DNA from: Betaproteobacteria bacterium UBA2293
GTDB taxonomy: Bacteria; Pseudomonadota; Gammaproteobacteria; Burkholderiales; Rhodocyclaceae
Assembly (NCBI GenBank): GCA_002345845.1
Contig: DDWF01000101.1
Location: 1-8,439, forward strand
DNA: 8,439 bases
Direction of reading: 5' to 3'
Shown: positions 1 to 8,439 of the stretch, one piece after another
Position numbering within the stretch: the stretch's first letter is position 1
Layout of the letters: each line of letters starts with the position of its first letter
The notes under the pieces: model-generated
Databases searched by the model: none
What the model was told of the DNA's origin: nothing
Seen by the model: the letters and a program-made list of their open reading frames with translations, nothing else
Translations under genes and position numbers: made by a program

Positions 1-349
1 TGCGCACGCGGTCGCCTTCGACCACTTCAATAGTCGGACCAGGGCTTTGTCCGTTGTAGCCCCACAAATGGGCTTTCATGCCCGGGGCGATTTCGCGAAC
101 GACCGGTTCGGCGACGAGATGGAATTCCTTGACGCCCTTGTTCATCCGCCACGGTAAGGTCCAGCCGTTAAGGGTTACCACCGGGTTGTAAAGACGTCCG
201 TTGGCTGGCTGGAGCGGCGGCATGGTTTCTGGTTTGTCCATCGTTATCAGTTCGGGCAGCGCCGCCATGGCGACGGAACTGACCGAAGCGGCGGCGACGG
301 CACTACCAGCCATCCCCAGGTTCTTGAAAAATTCGCGACGAGAAGTCAT
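1..349 (-). CDS. Multicopper oxidase, N-terminal part (cut by window edge)
   Basis: Only the first 116 codons are inside the window. The protein opens with a textbook twin-arginine signal (SRREFFK at residues 3-9), a hydrophobic Ala-rich stretch and a likely signal-peptidase site after AMA (residues 27-29), so it is exported folded to the periplasm. Residues 98-116 contain GYNGQSPGPTIEVVEGDRV, the characteristic first-cupredoxin segment of multicopper oxidases (CopA/CueO/laccase-like). The copper-ligand His motifs would lie beyond the edge and cannot be checked. The start ATG at 349-347 is supported by AAAGGA at 362-357. The gene lies 17 nt downstream of the TolC-family gene on the same strand, so it is probably the third gene of one copper operon. 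By family, the likely role is oxidation of periplasmic Cu(I) to the less toxic Cu(II). CopA-type versus other subfamilies cannot be settled from this fragment. Confidence 0.88.
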   Translation of the reverse strand, partial: MTSRREFFKNLGMAGSAVAAASVSSVAMAALPELITMDKPETMPPLQPANGRLYNPVVTLNGWTLPWRMNKGVKEFHLVAEPVVREIAPGMKAHLWGYNGQSPGPTIEVVEGDRVR

Positions 350-366
350 GGTCGAGTCCTTTGCGC

Positions 367-1806
367 TCAGTGGTCGGCCCGACCCGTCGCCGTGACAGTG
401 GCGCGGGCTGGCGTGTTCAGTGAGGGTTTGCCGATCATCGACATCTGCAAATCGCCCTCGGCAATCCAGAAGTCCCGCAACGTCTCGATATAGCTGTTAA
501 CCGTGGCGATCTGTGATCGCGCATCGGCGAGCAACTCGAACACGCCAATCAGCATGCCGTTGTAGCGCAGCACGTTTTCGTCGGCGATCCGCTGGTGGAG
601 CGGCACGATCTCGTCGCGATAATGGCGGGCGATATCGTAGTGGGTCCGATAGGCGTGATAACTCTCCCGAACCTCCGAGCGCGCATTCGTGGCTGCTTCG
701 GCAGCCCGTTCGACCGCCTGCATATAGATGGCCTCGGCCTTGGCGACCTTGGCGCCACCCCAATCAAAAATCGGCAACTCAAAGCTGATTTCGTAGCCTT
801 TCTTGTAGCCGCTGTCCCGGGCGCCTTCCAGGACGCGGGCCGGCCCCACCTCCAGAACGTTGATTAAGCGGGTCGCCTTGCTCAATCCCAAGTTACTGGC
901 CAGGGCTTCGGTTTCGAGGCGAATGGCTTGCAGGTCAAGGCGCTGGTCAAGGGCCGCCTGTTCCAGGACGGGGAGTTCATTGACGGTAGTCGGCAAGTCC
1001 GGCAGCCGCTCGGGAAGTTGGAAGACCGATCGGTCGGCCAGTCCGAGAACTCTGGCCAGGCGCTCCCGGGAGGAGGTAGCCGCCTGTTCCGCCCGCGCCA
1101 GGTTCAGCGCCGCATCGGCGTAAAACGCCTGTTCCCGAGCCTGACGCAACTTGCTGAAGTTGCCCACCTGCGCCATCCGGCGGGCCAGTTCGGCGCCGGC
1201 CTCCGAAGCCTGTTTGACTTTGCGCAGGTAGCGCACCGACTCTTCGGCCGCGATGGCGGTGAAATAGGCCTGCCGGGTGTCGGCGGCCAGCCGGGCCACC
1301 GCAATGATCGCCAGGCGCTGGGTTTGCGCGAAATTGCGCCGCTCGACCTCGACAGCCAGTGGCATGGTGATCAAGGCGAAAATATTAAAGGTCAGCGCTT
1401 GCTCGATCTTGTATTCGCGAATGCCGTTTTCCGGTTTGCTGGCCCGCAGCATCGAGAAGTGCGGATTGGGGAGCCTACCGACCTGCACAAGATCGGCCTC
1501 GCTGATCCCCAGATCAAAAAAGCTGGCCTGCAGCCCCCGGTTGTTGAATAGCGCCACCTGGATGGCGTCGTCGACCGCCAGTGGTTTCGCCAGCAGTTCA
1601 TCGACGCGGGCTTGCAGGGTGGCTCGTTCCTGGTCGCCGCGCACCCACTTCACCTCTTTGCCGAGCCGCTCCTGGACAGTCTGTTCCACGCTGCCGAATC
1701 CGCCGTCATTGGAGAAAGTGGCGCAGCCGGCGAGACCTGCCAGGGCGATCACCAGCAATGTGCGCTTGCCGCTGCTGTACAGCCCTATGGGGAAATGGGA
1801 AGACAT
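367..1806 (-). CDS. TolC-family outer-membrane efflux lipoprotein
   Basis: A 479-aa protein of the usual size for an outer-membrane factor. Residues 15-28 form a lipoprotein signal ending in lipobox LAGC (Cys28), so the mature protein should be acylated and anchored in the outer membrane, as in CusC/OprM. The rest shows the duplicated TolC pattern: an OEP repeat from about residue 75 to 270 (Ala-rich helices) and a second from about 290 to 455 (e.g. SFELPIFDWGGAKV near the strand region, then long helices). It should form the trimeric channel through which metal or other substrates leave the cell. It starts 3 nt after the stop of the small upstream gene, with GAGAAG inside the end of that gene as ribosome-binding site, which suggests translational coupling. 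No inner-membrane RND pump or adaptor lies beside it in the window; the next gene is a multicopper oxidase. The metal role is inferred from these neighbours and the adjacent CopRS-type genes. Confidence 0.9.
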   Translation of the reverse strand: MSSHFPIGLYSSGKRTLLVIALAGLAGCATFSNDGGFGSVEQTVQERLGKEVKWVRGDQERATLQARVDELLAKPLAVDDAIQVALFNNRGLQASFFDLGISEADLVQVGRLPNPHFSMLRASKPENGIREYKIEQALTFNIFALITMPLAVEVERRNFAQTQRLAIIAVARLAADTRQAYFTAIAAEESVRYLRKVKQASEAGAELARRMAQVGNFSKLRQAREQAFYADAALNLARAEQAATSSRERLARVLGLADRSVFQLPERLPDLPTTVNELPVLEQAALDQRLDLQAIRLETEALASNLGLSKATRLINVLEVGPARVLEGARDSGYKKGYEISFELPIFDWGGAKVAKAEAIYMQAVERAAEAATNARSEVRESYHAYRTHYDIARHYRDEIVPLHQRIADENVLRYNGMLIGVFELLADARSQIATVNSYIETLRDFWIAEGDLQMSMIGKPSLNTPARATVTATGRADH

Positions 1807-1809
1807 GGC

Positions 1810-2073
1810 TTATTTCTTCTCACGCGGAGCGGCTGCGCTTGCTGCCCCCGACTGTTGCTCTGCTTTCGAAGGCTCAAGATGCCCCATATGGCCCTGCAAG
1901 CGCCCCATCCGGTCATTGGCTTGCCGCCAATCCTGGACCGCTTCGTCCACCATGGGTTTGTAGTCAACAAATACCGACCGGTAGCCGGCAGTTGGCGTCG
2001 CCGCTGGCGGTGCGTGGTCATCTGCCCATCCCGGACTCATGGCGACGACAAGGATCAATGCTCTATGTTTCAT
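1810..2073 (-). CDS. Small secreted protein of the copper operon, unknown function
   Basis: An 87-aa protein. I chose the ATG at 2073-2071 over an upstream in-frame start at 2151 because GGAGG (2082-2078) lies 4 nt before it and because the protein then begins with a signal peptide: MKHR, a hydrophobic core (ALILVVAM) and a likely cleavage after GWA (residue 17). The mature part of about 70 residues has a Pro/Ala-rich N-terminus, a central segment (YRSVFVDYKPMVDEAVQDW, then RQAND) and a Met/His cluster (MGRLQGHMGHL) that could bind Cu(I) or Ag(I). The C-terminus is low-complexity (AASAAAPREKK). It resembles, from memory, uncharacterised small periplasmic proteins with a YRS.F..Y.P pattern encoded just before TolC-like genes in betaproteobacterial metal loci. 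It is first in the operon. A periplasmic metal chaperone is possible but unproven; I do not recognise a named family. Confidence 0.75.
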   Translation of the reverse strand: MKHRALILVVAMSPGWADDHAPPAATPTAGYRSVFVDYKPMVDEAVQDWRQANDRMGRLQGHMGHLEPSKAEQQSGAASAAAPREKK

Positions 2074-2155
2074 GATGCCTCCGCTGGGAAAGAGGAGTCT
2101 TGGGAATCTATCGCTCCCATGGTGGACATCATGCTTTCGCGAAACCAACAATCGG

Positions 2156-2184
2156 CTGACTTACGGATTACATTTGCGTAATCT
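2156..2184 (+). promoter_or_regulatory. Possible promoter of the response regulator/kinase operon
   Basis: CTGACT (2156-2161) and TAATCT (2179-2184) lie 17 bp apart on the plus strand. The -35 matches 4/6 and the -10 only 3/6 (though the key T, A and final T are kept), so this would be a weak promoter that may need an activator. It overlaps the divergent promoter and the inverted repeat, consistent with autoregulation. Confidence 0.35.
2166..2183. promoter_or_regulatory. Inverted repeat, candidate CopR/CusR operator
   Basis: A perfect GATTAC-N6-GTAATC inverted repeat lies in the divergent intergenic region, 67 bp before the regulator start codon and 92 bp before the small secreted gene. It is the most symmetrical element between the two operons and overlaps both predicted promoters. 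OmpR-family metal regulators such as CusR and CopR usually bind inverted or direct repeats in just this kind of divergent spacer. The assignment is by position and symmetry; I have not matched it to a measured motif. Confidence 0.5.
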
Positions 2185-2195
2185 AGGGCGATCAA
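2167..2195 (-). promoter_or_regulatory. Predicted promoter of the copper efflux/oxidase operon
   Basis: On the minus strand, TTGATC (2195-2190) and TGTAAT (2172-2167) are separated by 17 bp, matching the sigma70 -35 and -10 hexamers at 4/6 and 5/6 positions. Transcription would start near 2160 and leave a leader of about 90 nt before the small secreted protein gene. The -10 overlaps the inverted repeat at 2166-2183, a position suited to regulator control. Predicted by eye only. Confidence 0.5.
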
Positions 2196-2250
2196 TGCTG
2201 AAACCGACGCAAAATGCATCAACGATAGCCAACGGTTGGTGGAGAGCGTC

Positions 2251-2928
2251 ATGAAAATATTGGTCGTAGAAGATGAACCAAAGACCGGGATATACCTGAA
2301 ACAAGGTCTCGTCGAGGCTGGCTTCGTGGTCGATCTGGTGGCTAACGGCCTGGACGGCTTGCATCTGGCGCTGACCGAGGCGCATGATCTGGCCATCCTC
2401 GACGTCATGCTGCCGGGTATCGATGGCTGGCAGGTGTTGCAGGGAATTCGGCGGGCCGGGAAAGAGATGCCCGTATTGTTCCTGACCGCCCGGGATCAAG
2501 TGGAAGACCGAGTCAAGGGCCTGGAGTTGGGTGCGGACGACTACCTGGTCAAACCGTTTGCCTTTTCCGAGTTGCTGGCCCGTGTCAGAACCTTGTTGCG
2601 GCGGGGTGGGAAGGCAAAAGAGTCGGAGTTTCTGCGTGCAGCTGACCTTGAACTCGATCTGCTGCGCCGTCGGGTGACCCGTGCGGGGAAACGTATCGAC
2701 CTGACCGCCAAGGAGTTCGCCTTGCTCGAACTATTGCTGCGCCGCCAGGGTGAGGTGTTGCCCCGTTCATTGATCGCCTCCCAGGTTTGGGACATGAATT
2801 TCGACAGTGACACGAATGTCATTGAAGTCGCCATCAAACGCCTGCGGGTCAAGATTGACGAAGGCTTCGAACCGAAGCTGGTGCGCACGGTCAGGGGCAT
2901 GGGCTACGTTTTGGAGATTACCGATTGA
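2251..2928 (+). CDS. copR: CopR/CusR-type heavy-metal response regulator (OmpR family)
   Basis: A 225-aa DNA-binding response regulator. The receiver domain (residues 1-115) has the acidic pocket at E7/D8, the phosphoacceptor Asp51 in [13 protein letters not shown], the switch Thr79 in LFLTAR and the conserved Lys101 in [10 protein letters not shown]. The C-terminal winged helix (about 130-222) carries the OmpR/PhoB signatures [14 protein letters not shown] and [16 protein letters not shown], then [11 protein letters not shown]. The ATG at 2251 is chosen because GGAG at 2241-2244 sits 6 nt ahead and [13 protein letters not shown] is the normal family N-terminus; a TTG at 2236 would add five residues without a site. 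It overlaps the sensor kinase gene by 4 nt and is divergent from the copper operon, which it presumably activates when phosphorylated. The metal (Cu or Ag) is inferred from the multicopper oxidase and the CusS-like kinase; a CzcR- or SilR-like specificity is less likely. Confidence 0.9.
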   Translation: MKILVVEDEPKTGIYLKQGLVEAGFVVDLVANGLDGLHLALTEAHDLAILDVMLPGIDGWQVLQGIRRAGKEMPVLFLTARDQVEDRVKGLELGADDYLVKPFAFSELLARVRTLLRRGGKAKESEFLRAADLELDLLRRRVTRAGKRIDLTAKEFALLELLLRRQGEVLPRSLIASQVWDMNFDSDTNVIEVAIKRLRVKIDEGFEPKLVRTVRGMGYVLEITD

Positions 2929-4340
2929 GTCAAACACAGAGTCGATCACTGACGCTTCACCTAACCTTGTGGTTTGCATTGGCGTCGGTATTCGTGCTGT
3001 TCCTGCTTGGGTTGCTGATCGGGCGCTCGGTGGAACAACACTTCGAAGAGCAGGACATCGAGGTGCTGGCCGGCAAAATGGAGTTGGCCAAGCATGTTCT
3101 TGAGAAAGCGCTGGCCACGCCAAGTGGCGAGACGCTGGCAAAACAGTTGGATGAGGCTTTGACTGGGCATCACGGTTTGGTCATTGCCGTAGTCGGACCT
3201 AATCGGCAACGCTTGGATGCCCATGTAGGGCTTGTTCTGCCCACTGAATTGCTCAGCGATCGACTGGCGACCGGTAGTGGACGCCCGATCAAATGGGTCG
3301 CCGACGATGGTCTCCCATGGCGGGGCATTTCGGCCACTTTGACGTCCGGAGGCCAGGCCGGATCCTCGTATACCGTCGTGGTGGCCACCGAAATATCGCA
3401 TCACGAACATTTCATGGGCGCTTTCCGGCAAACCCTGTGGGTGTTCATGCTGCTGGCCACGCTGGCCATGGGCCTGCTCGGATGGTTTGTCGTCCGGCGC
3501 GGACTGGCACCGCTGCAGACGATCAAGCGTCAAGCTGCCGCGATCACCGCCAACCGGTTGCACACCCGTCTGCCAGTCGAGGCTATTCCCCTTGAACTGG
3601 GCGACTTGGCGAGCACCCTGAACGACATGCTGTCGCGGCTGGAAGAGTCCTTTCAGCGCCTGTCGGACTTCTCGTCAGACCTTGCCCATGAACTGAGAAC
3701 GCCGGTCAGCAACTTGCTGACCCAAACCCAGGTCACGCTGTCGCGCGCCAGATCGGCCGACGAATATCGGGACATTCTGGCGTCCAACGCCGAAGAGTTC
3801 GAGCGCTTGTCGCGGACGATCGCCGACATGCTTTTCCTGGCCAAGGCCGAGAACAAGCAACTCATCCCGCATCAGGAGCGACTCGAACTTGCCGACGAGG
3901 TTGCGGAATTGATGGAGTTCTACGGGTTGCTGGCCGAGGAAAAGGAAATTCGCCTGTCGGTCGTTGGGCACGGCACCGTATCCGGTGACCGTCTGATGCT
4001 GCGCCGGGCAATCAGCAATCTGCTCTCCAATGCGCTGCGCTATACCCCGGTCGGTGGAACGGTAACGGTAGCAATCGAAATGCATCGCGACGAGGTGGTT
4101 CAATTGGCCGTTGAAAACACCGGGCCAAGTATTCCAGCCGAGCACTTGCCTCGCTTGTTTGATCGTTTTTACCGTGCTGATAGCTCTCGCCAGCGGACAA
4201 CCGAGGGTTCTGGCTTGGGGCTGGCAATCACGCGTTCTATCTTGGCTGCACATGGCGGGGACATCACTGTAAGCTCGACGGAGGGTATGACGAAATTCAC
4301 CTTGTCGTTACCTGCGGGAGTTGAAAGTCAAATTGCTTAG
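2925..4340 (+). CDS. copS: CopS/CusS-type heavy-metal sensor histidine kinase
   Basis: A 471-aa inner-membrane sensor kinase. A first membrane helix (about 15-33) and a second (about 171-190) flank a periplasmic sensor of about 135 residues. That sensor ends in [10 protein letters not shown] (154-163), a His-rich stretch near the membrane like the metal-binding region of CusS. A HAMP linker follows (about 191-245), then the H-box DLAHELRTP with phosphoacceptor His255, N-box ([14 protein letters not shown], Asn369), the G1-like VENTGPSIP, the F-box LFDRFYR and the G2 box GSGLGLAI (428-435). Asn instead of Asp in G1 is usual in CusS-like kinases. The TTG start at 2925 overlaps the regulator stop (TTGA) with GGAG at 2912-2915; there is no nearby ATG, and the predicted N-terminus is the normal length. 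It is expected to sense periplasmic Cu(I)/Ag(I) and phosphorylate the adjacent regulator. Confidence 0.9.
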   Translation: MSQTQSRSLTLHLTLWFALASVFVLFLLGLLIGRSVEQHFEEQDIEVLAGKMELAKHVLEKALATPSGETLAKQLDEALTGHHGLVIAVVGPNRQRLDAHVGLVLPTELLSDRLATGSGRPIKWVADDGLPWRGISATLTSGGQAGSSYTVVVATEISHHEHFMGAFRQTLWVFMLLATLAMGLLGWFVVRRGLAPLQTIKRQAAAITANRLHTRLPVEAIPLELGDLASTLNDMLSRLEESFQRLSDFSSDLAHELRTPVSNLLTQTQVTLSRARSADEYRDILASNAEEFERLSRTIADMLFLAKAENKQLIPHQERLELADEVAELMEFYGLLAEEKEIRLSVVGHGTVSGDRLMLRRAISNLLSNALRYTPVGGTVTVAIEMHRDEVVQLAVENTGPSIPAEHLPRLFDRFYRADSSRQRTTEGSGLGLAITRSILAAHGGDITVSSTEGMTKFTLSLPAGVESQIA

Positions 4341-4491
4341 CGAGGTACGGAAAGATGCTGATCGCCTTTGCAAGGCCATGTTGAGAAAAAATCGGAACCA
4401 GGAAAAATCGAACACAACAGAATCAATGCCGAGCAATCAAGCCGAAGTGATACGAGCAACAAGCCTGCAAATTGACTCGCCGAAGCCCTCG
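4341..4491. other. Gene-free spacer after the sensor kinase
   Basis: I see no convincing gene here; short open frames have no ribosome-binding site or family-like sequence. The stretch is clearly richer in A than the flanking genes and contains two copies of AAAAATCG (starting near 4387 and 4403). A short GCCTT-TGC-AAGGC hairpin (4364-4376) has no U tract after it, so it is not a convincing terminator. The spacer marks the seam between the copper module and the ribonucleotide reductase operon. Confidence 0.6.
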
Positions 4492-4519
4492 AAACACCAC
4501 TACATGTAGTGGTGTTTTT
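4492..4519 (+). terminator. 26-bp perfect palindrome plus T-run, terminator-like
   Basis: Positions 4492-4517 form a perfect 26-bp palindrome centred on CATG, and the T-run extends to 4519 (five T). As RNA it would give a hairpin of about 11 bp followed by a short U stretch, the form of an intrinsic terminator for the copper sensor kinase transcript. The same bases contain the first NrdR box, so the element may serve both purposes. The stem is only moderately GC-rich and the U tract short, so terminator strength is uncertain. Confidence 0.45.
4497..4512. promoter_or_regulatory. NrdR box 1
   Basis: CCACTACATGTAGTGG closely fits the 16-bp NrdR box (consensus close to ACACTATATATAGTGT, with the core CACTA-ATs-TAGTG retained). 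NrdR is the Zn/ATP-cone repressor of ribonucleotide reductase genes in most bacteria. It lies 454 bp before the nrdA start and is paired with a second box whose centre is exactly 31 bp downstream, the known spacing of functional NrdR pairs (three helical turns). Here the symmetry extends well past the 16-bp box. Confidence 0.82.
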
Positions 4520-4527
4520 GTATTCGA

Positions 4528-4543
4528 GTACTAAATGTAGTGG
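4528..4543. promoter_or_regulatory. NrdR box 2
   Basis: GTACTAAATGTAGTGG keeps the CTA-n-AT-n-TAG core and the right half of box 1 exactly, with a weaker left half. The 15-bp gap to box 1 puts both on the same face of the helix, as needed for co-operative binding by NrdR oligomers. It ends 8 bp before the predicted -35, so repression would act from just upstream of the promoter, or RNA polymerase may use another start. Confidence 0.8.
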
Positions 4544-4551
4544 TCGCGCGC

Positions 4552-4581
4552 TTGACATATCCGATATGCCCCAACTAGACT
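4552..4581 (+). promoter_or_regulatory. Predicted sigma70 promoter of the nrd operon
   Basis: A perfect -35 TTGACA (4552-4557) is followed after 18 bp by TAGACT (4576-4581). Transcription would begin around 4587-4589, which coincides with the first paired bases of the riboswitch (4588). That agreement supports the promoter. It is immediately downstream of the two NrdR boxes. Confidence 0.65.
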
Positions 4582-4587
4582 TCGAGC

Positions 4588-4767
4588 CGTTGAAGGTTCC
4601 CCGCAAGGGGATTAAAACGGGAATCCGGTGCCAGGCCGCAAGGTCTGAATTCCGGGGCTGCCCCCGCAACTGTAATCGGCGAGCGCTTCGCCAACACATG
4701 CCACTGGATGCGTCCGGGAAGGTAGGTGGAGCGCGCTGAACCGAGAGCCAGGAGACCTGCCGCAACG
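4588..4767 (+). promoter_or_regulatory. Cobalamin (AdoCbl) riboswitch
   Basis: The conserved elements of the B12 aptamer appear in the right order: GGTTCC (4595-4600), GGGAATCCGGTG (4619-4630), GCTGCCCCCGCAACTGTAA (4657-4675), GCCACTGG (4700-4707), GGGAAGG (4716-4722) and the B12 box CCGAGAGCCAGGAGACCTGC (4741-4760). The ends pair: CGTTG at 4588-4592 with CAACG at 4763-4767, and AGGT at 4594-4597 with ACCT at 4755-4758. It senses adenosylcobalamin in the nascent mRNA and normally turns downstream genes off when B12 is plentiful. Downstream lie nrdA and nrdD, two B12-independent ribonucleotide reductases. This fits the known use of such switches to spare those enzymes when a B12-dependent class II enzyme can work. 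Confidence 0.96.
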
Positions 4768-4918
4768 AACTTTCTTTCATGGTTTTGGGGCGGGGTGTCC
4801 CTGACGAGAGGTTTATTGCGTGTCTTTATTGCCGTTCGTTCGCCTGACCGATTCGACCACGGGTTGCTGCCCGCGGGCGCTGCGGTCGGTCGCGCCGATT
4901 GGCGGCCGGGCGCCTCGT
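4768..4918 (+). other. GC-rich leader between riboswitch and start hairpin
   Basis: About 150 nt of untranslated leader. The frame of nrdA stays open through it, but there is no ribosome-binding site or family similarity upstream of 4951. It can form local GC-rich pairing, for example CGACC (4854-4858) with GGTCG (4884-4888) enclosing GCCCGCGGGC. CGATTC at 4849-4854 repeats the first six bases of the 5' arm of the start hairpin and could compete in pairing. I see no U-tract terminator, so the expression platform seems to work at translation. Confidence 0.5.
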
Positions 4919-4948
4919 CGATTCTCCGCCCCCCGATACGGAGAATCG
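4919..4948 (+). promoter_or_regulatory. Shine-Dalgarno-sequestering hairpin before nrdA
   Basis: CGATTCTCCG (4919-4928) and CGGAGAATCG (4939-4948) form a perfect 10-bp stem with a 10-nt loop. The 3' arm contains GGAG (4940-4943), the only good ribosome-binding site for nrdA, and the TTG start codon begins 2 nt after the stem. Formation of the stem would block ribosome entry. Coming after a cobalamin aptamer, this is the expected off-state of a translational B12 switch. Confidence 0.8.
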
Positions 4949-4950
4949 CC

Positions 4951-7712
<2,762 letters not shown>

Positions 7713-7716
<4 letters not shown>

Positions 7717-8439
7717 GTACCAACGCACTGCAAGCGACCATCTCGGAAGCGATACCCCTGGTTTCCCCGTCGCTGCCGCGTCGCATCCTGCGTCGTGACG
7801 GTTCCGATGTACCTTTCGAGGTCGAGCGCATCGCTTCGGCATTGGCTCGCGCCGGTGCCGCCAGCGGTGAATTCGATGTGGATGAGGCGCAGTTGCTGAC
7901 AGCTCGCGTGCTCAAGGTGATTCGCCACCGCTATGCCGATTCGGCGCCCACCGTCGAGCAGGTGCAGGATATGGTCGAACAGACCCTGGTCGACGCCAAC
8001 CACTTGCGGACATTCCGCGCTTACGTTGCCTATCGCGACCAGCACCACAGACTGCGCGAGGACCGTCGCACGCTGGTGGACGTGGCGGCCACCATCGACG
8101 AGTACGTGGATCGCCCCGACTGGCGGGTACGGGCCAACGCCAACCAGGGGTATTCGCTGGGCGGACTGATCCTCAACGTGTCGGGCAAGGTAGTCGCCAA
8201 CTATTGGCTGTCGCACGTCTATCCGCCGGAGATCGGCCAGGCGCATCGCGACGCCGACATCCACATCCACGACCTCGACATGCTCTCCGGCTACTGCGCC
8301 GGCTGGTCGCTGCGCCAGGTGCTGTTCGAGGGATTCAACGGCGTGCCCGGCAAGCCCGAGGCCGATCCGCCCAAGCACTTCTCCAGCGCCCTCGGCCAGA
8401 TGGTCAATTTCCTCGGCACGCTGCAGAACGAATGGGCCG
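7713..8439 (+). CDS. nrdD: Class III anaerobic ribonucleoside-triphosphate reductase (partial)
   Basis: The first 242 codons are in the window and the gene runs off the right edge. Residues about 24-115 form an ATP cone (RRILRRDGSDVPFEVERIASAL), the allosteric module. From about 141 the catalytic NrdD barrel starts: ANANQGYSLGGLILNVSG, YWLSHVYPPEIGQAHRDADI with HIHDLDMLSGYCAGWSL at 184-200, then KHFSSALGQMVNFLGTLQ. These match class III enzymes of the Thermotoga-like, non-T4 type. Cys195 in GYCAGW is a candidate catalytic Cys, but the Gly-radical site is outside the window. NrdD works only without oxygen, after activation by the radical-SAM enzyme NrdG. ATG overlaps the nrdA stop (ATGA), so the two are co-transcribed and probably translationally coupled. 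It therefore shares NrdR and B12 riboswitch control. Confidence 0.93.

Noticed and set aside
928..1551. Plus-strand open frame of 207 codons inside the TolC gene
   Set aside because: It is a shadow of the minus-strand TolC-family gene, with no ribosome-binding site or recognisable protein.
2229..2239. CCAAC-G-GTTGG inverted repeat near the response-regulator ribosome-binding site
   Set aside because: Five base pairs with a one-base centre cannot form a hairpin, and it does not resemble a known operator; it is probably chance.
4364..4376. GCCTT-TGC-AAGGC as terminator of the kinase gene
   Set aside because: The stem is only 5 bp and no U tract follows; the palindrome at 4492-4519 is a better candidate.
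4321..4509. Short open frame after the sensor kinase (62 codons)
   Set aside because: It overlaps the kinase end and the NrdR palindrome, lacks a ribosome-binding site, and has an unremarkable composition.
4726..4950. Longer NrdA beginning at ATG 4726 (75 extra residues)
   Set aside because: That ATG is inside the riboswitch, the extension has no family-like sequence, and GGAG with the TTG at 4951 gives a normal N-terminus.

Overview
The window reads as chromosome of a Betaproteobacterium. The Rhodocyclales (Dechloromonas/Azospira/Accumulibacter-like) are my best guess, based on the overall character of the proteins, the GC-rich codon use and a ribonucleotide reductase (RNR) operon combining aerobic and anaerobic enzymes. 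This placement is inference; no rRNA or taxon-specific marker is visible. Two unrelated modules sit side by side.

Left module (about 1-4340): copper/silver homeostasis in a divergent layout. On the minus strand, a short secreted protein (1810-2073), a TolC-family outer-membrane lipoprotein (367-1806) and the start of a Tat-exported multicopper oxidase (1-349, running off the left edge) form a tight operon with gaps of 3 and 17 nt. On the plus strand, a CopR/CusR-type OmpR-family response regulator (2251-2928) and a CusS/CopS-type sensor kinase (2925-4340) overlap by 4 nt. The shared 177-bp gap holds predicted overlapping divergent promoters and a GATTAC-N6-GTAATC inverted repeat, the best candidate operator for the regulator. 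The expected circuit is: periplasmic Cu(I)/Ag(I) is sensed by the kinase, the regulator is phosphorylated, and the export/oxidation operon is induced.

Control region (4341-4950): about 600 bp without a gene but dense with regulatory signals. In order it holds a 26-bp perfect palindrome followed by five T (NrdR box 1 and also a terminator-like hairpin for the kinase transcript), NrdR box 2 exactly 31 bp away centre to centre, a sigma70-type promoter, a clear cobalamin (AdoCbl) riboswitch at about 4588-4767, a GC-rich leader, and a 10-bp perfect hairpin that buries the Shine-Dalgarno sequence of the next gene.

Right module (4951-8439): a class I RNR large subunit, NrdA (921 aa, with two N-terminal ATP-cone regions), overlaps the start of a class III anaerobic RNR, NrdD (truncated by the right edge), at ATGA. 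Neither enzyme needs vitamin B12. Repression of both by AdoCbl through the riboswitch makes sense if the cell also has a B12-dependent class II RNR (NrdJ) elsewhere. NrdR would add nucleotide-level feedback. NrdB and NrdG, the partners these enzymes need, are not in the window.

I see no mobile element, CRISPR array, tRNA or rRNA.
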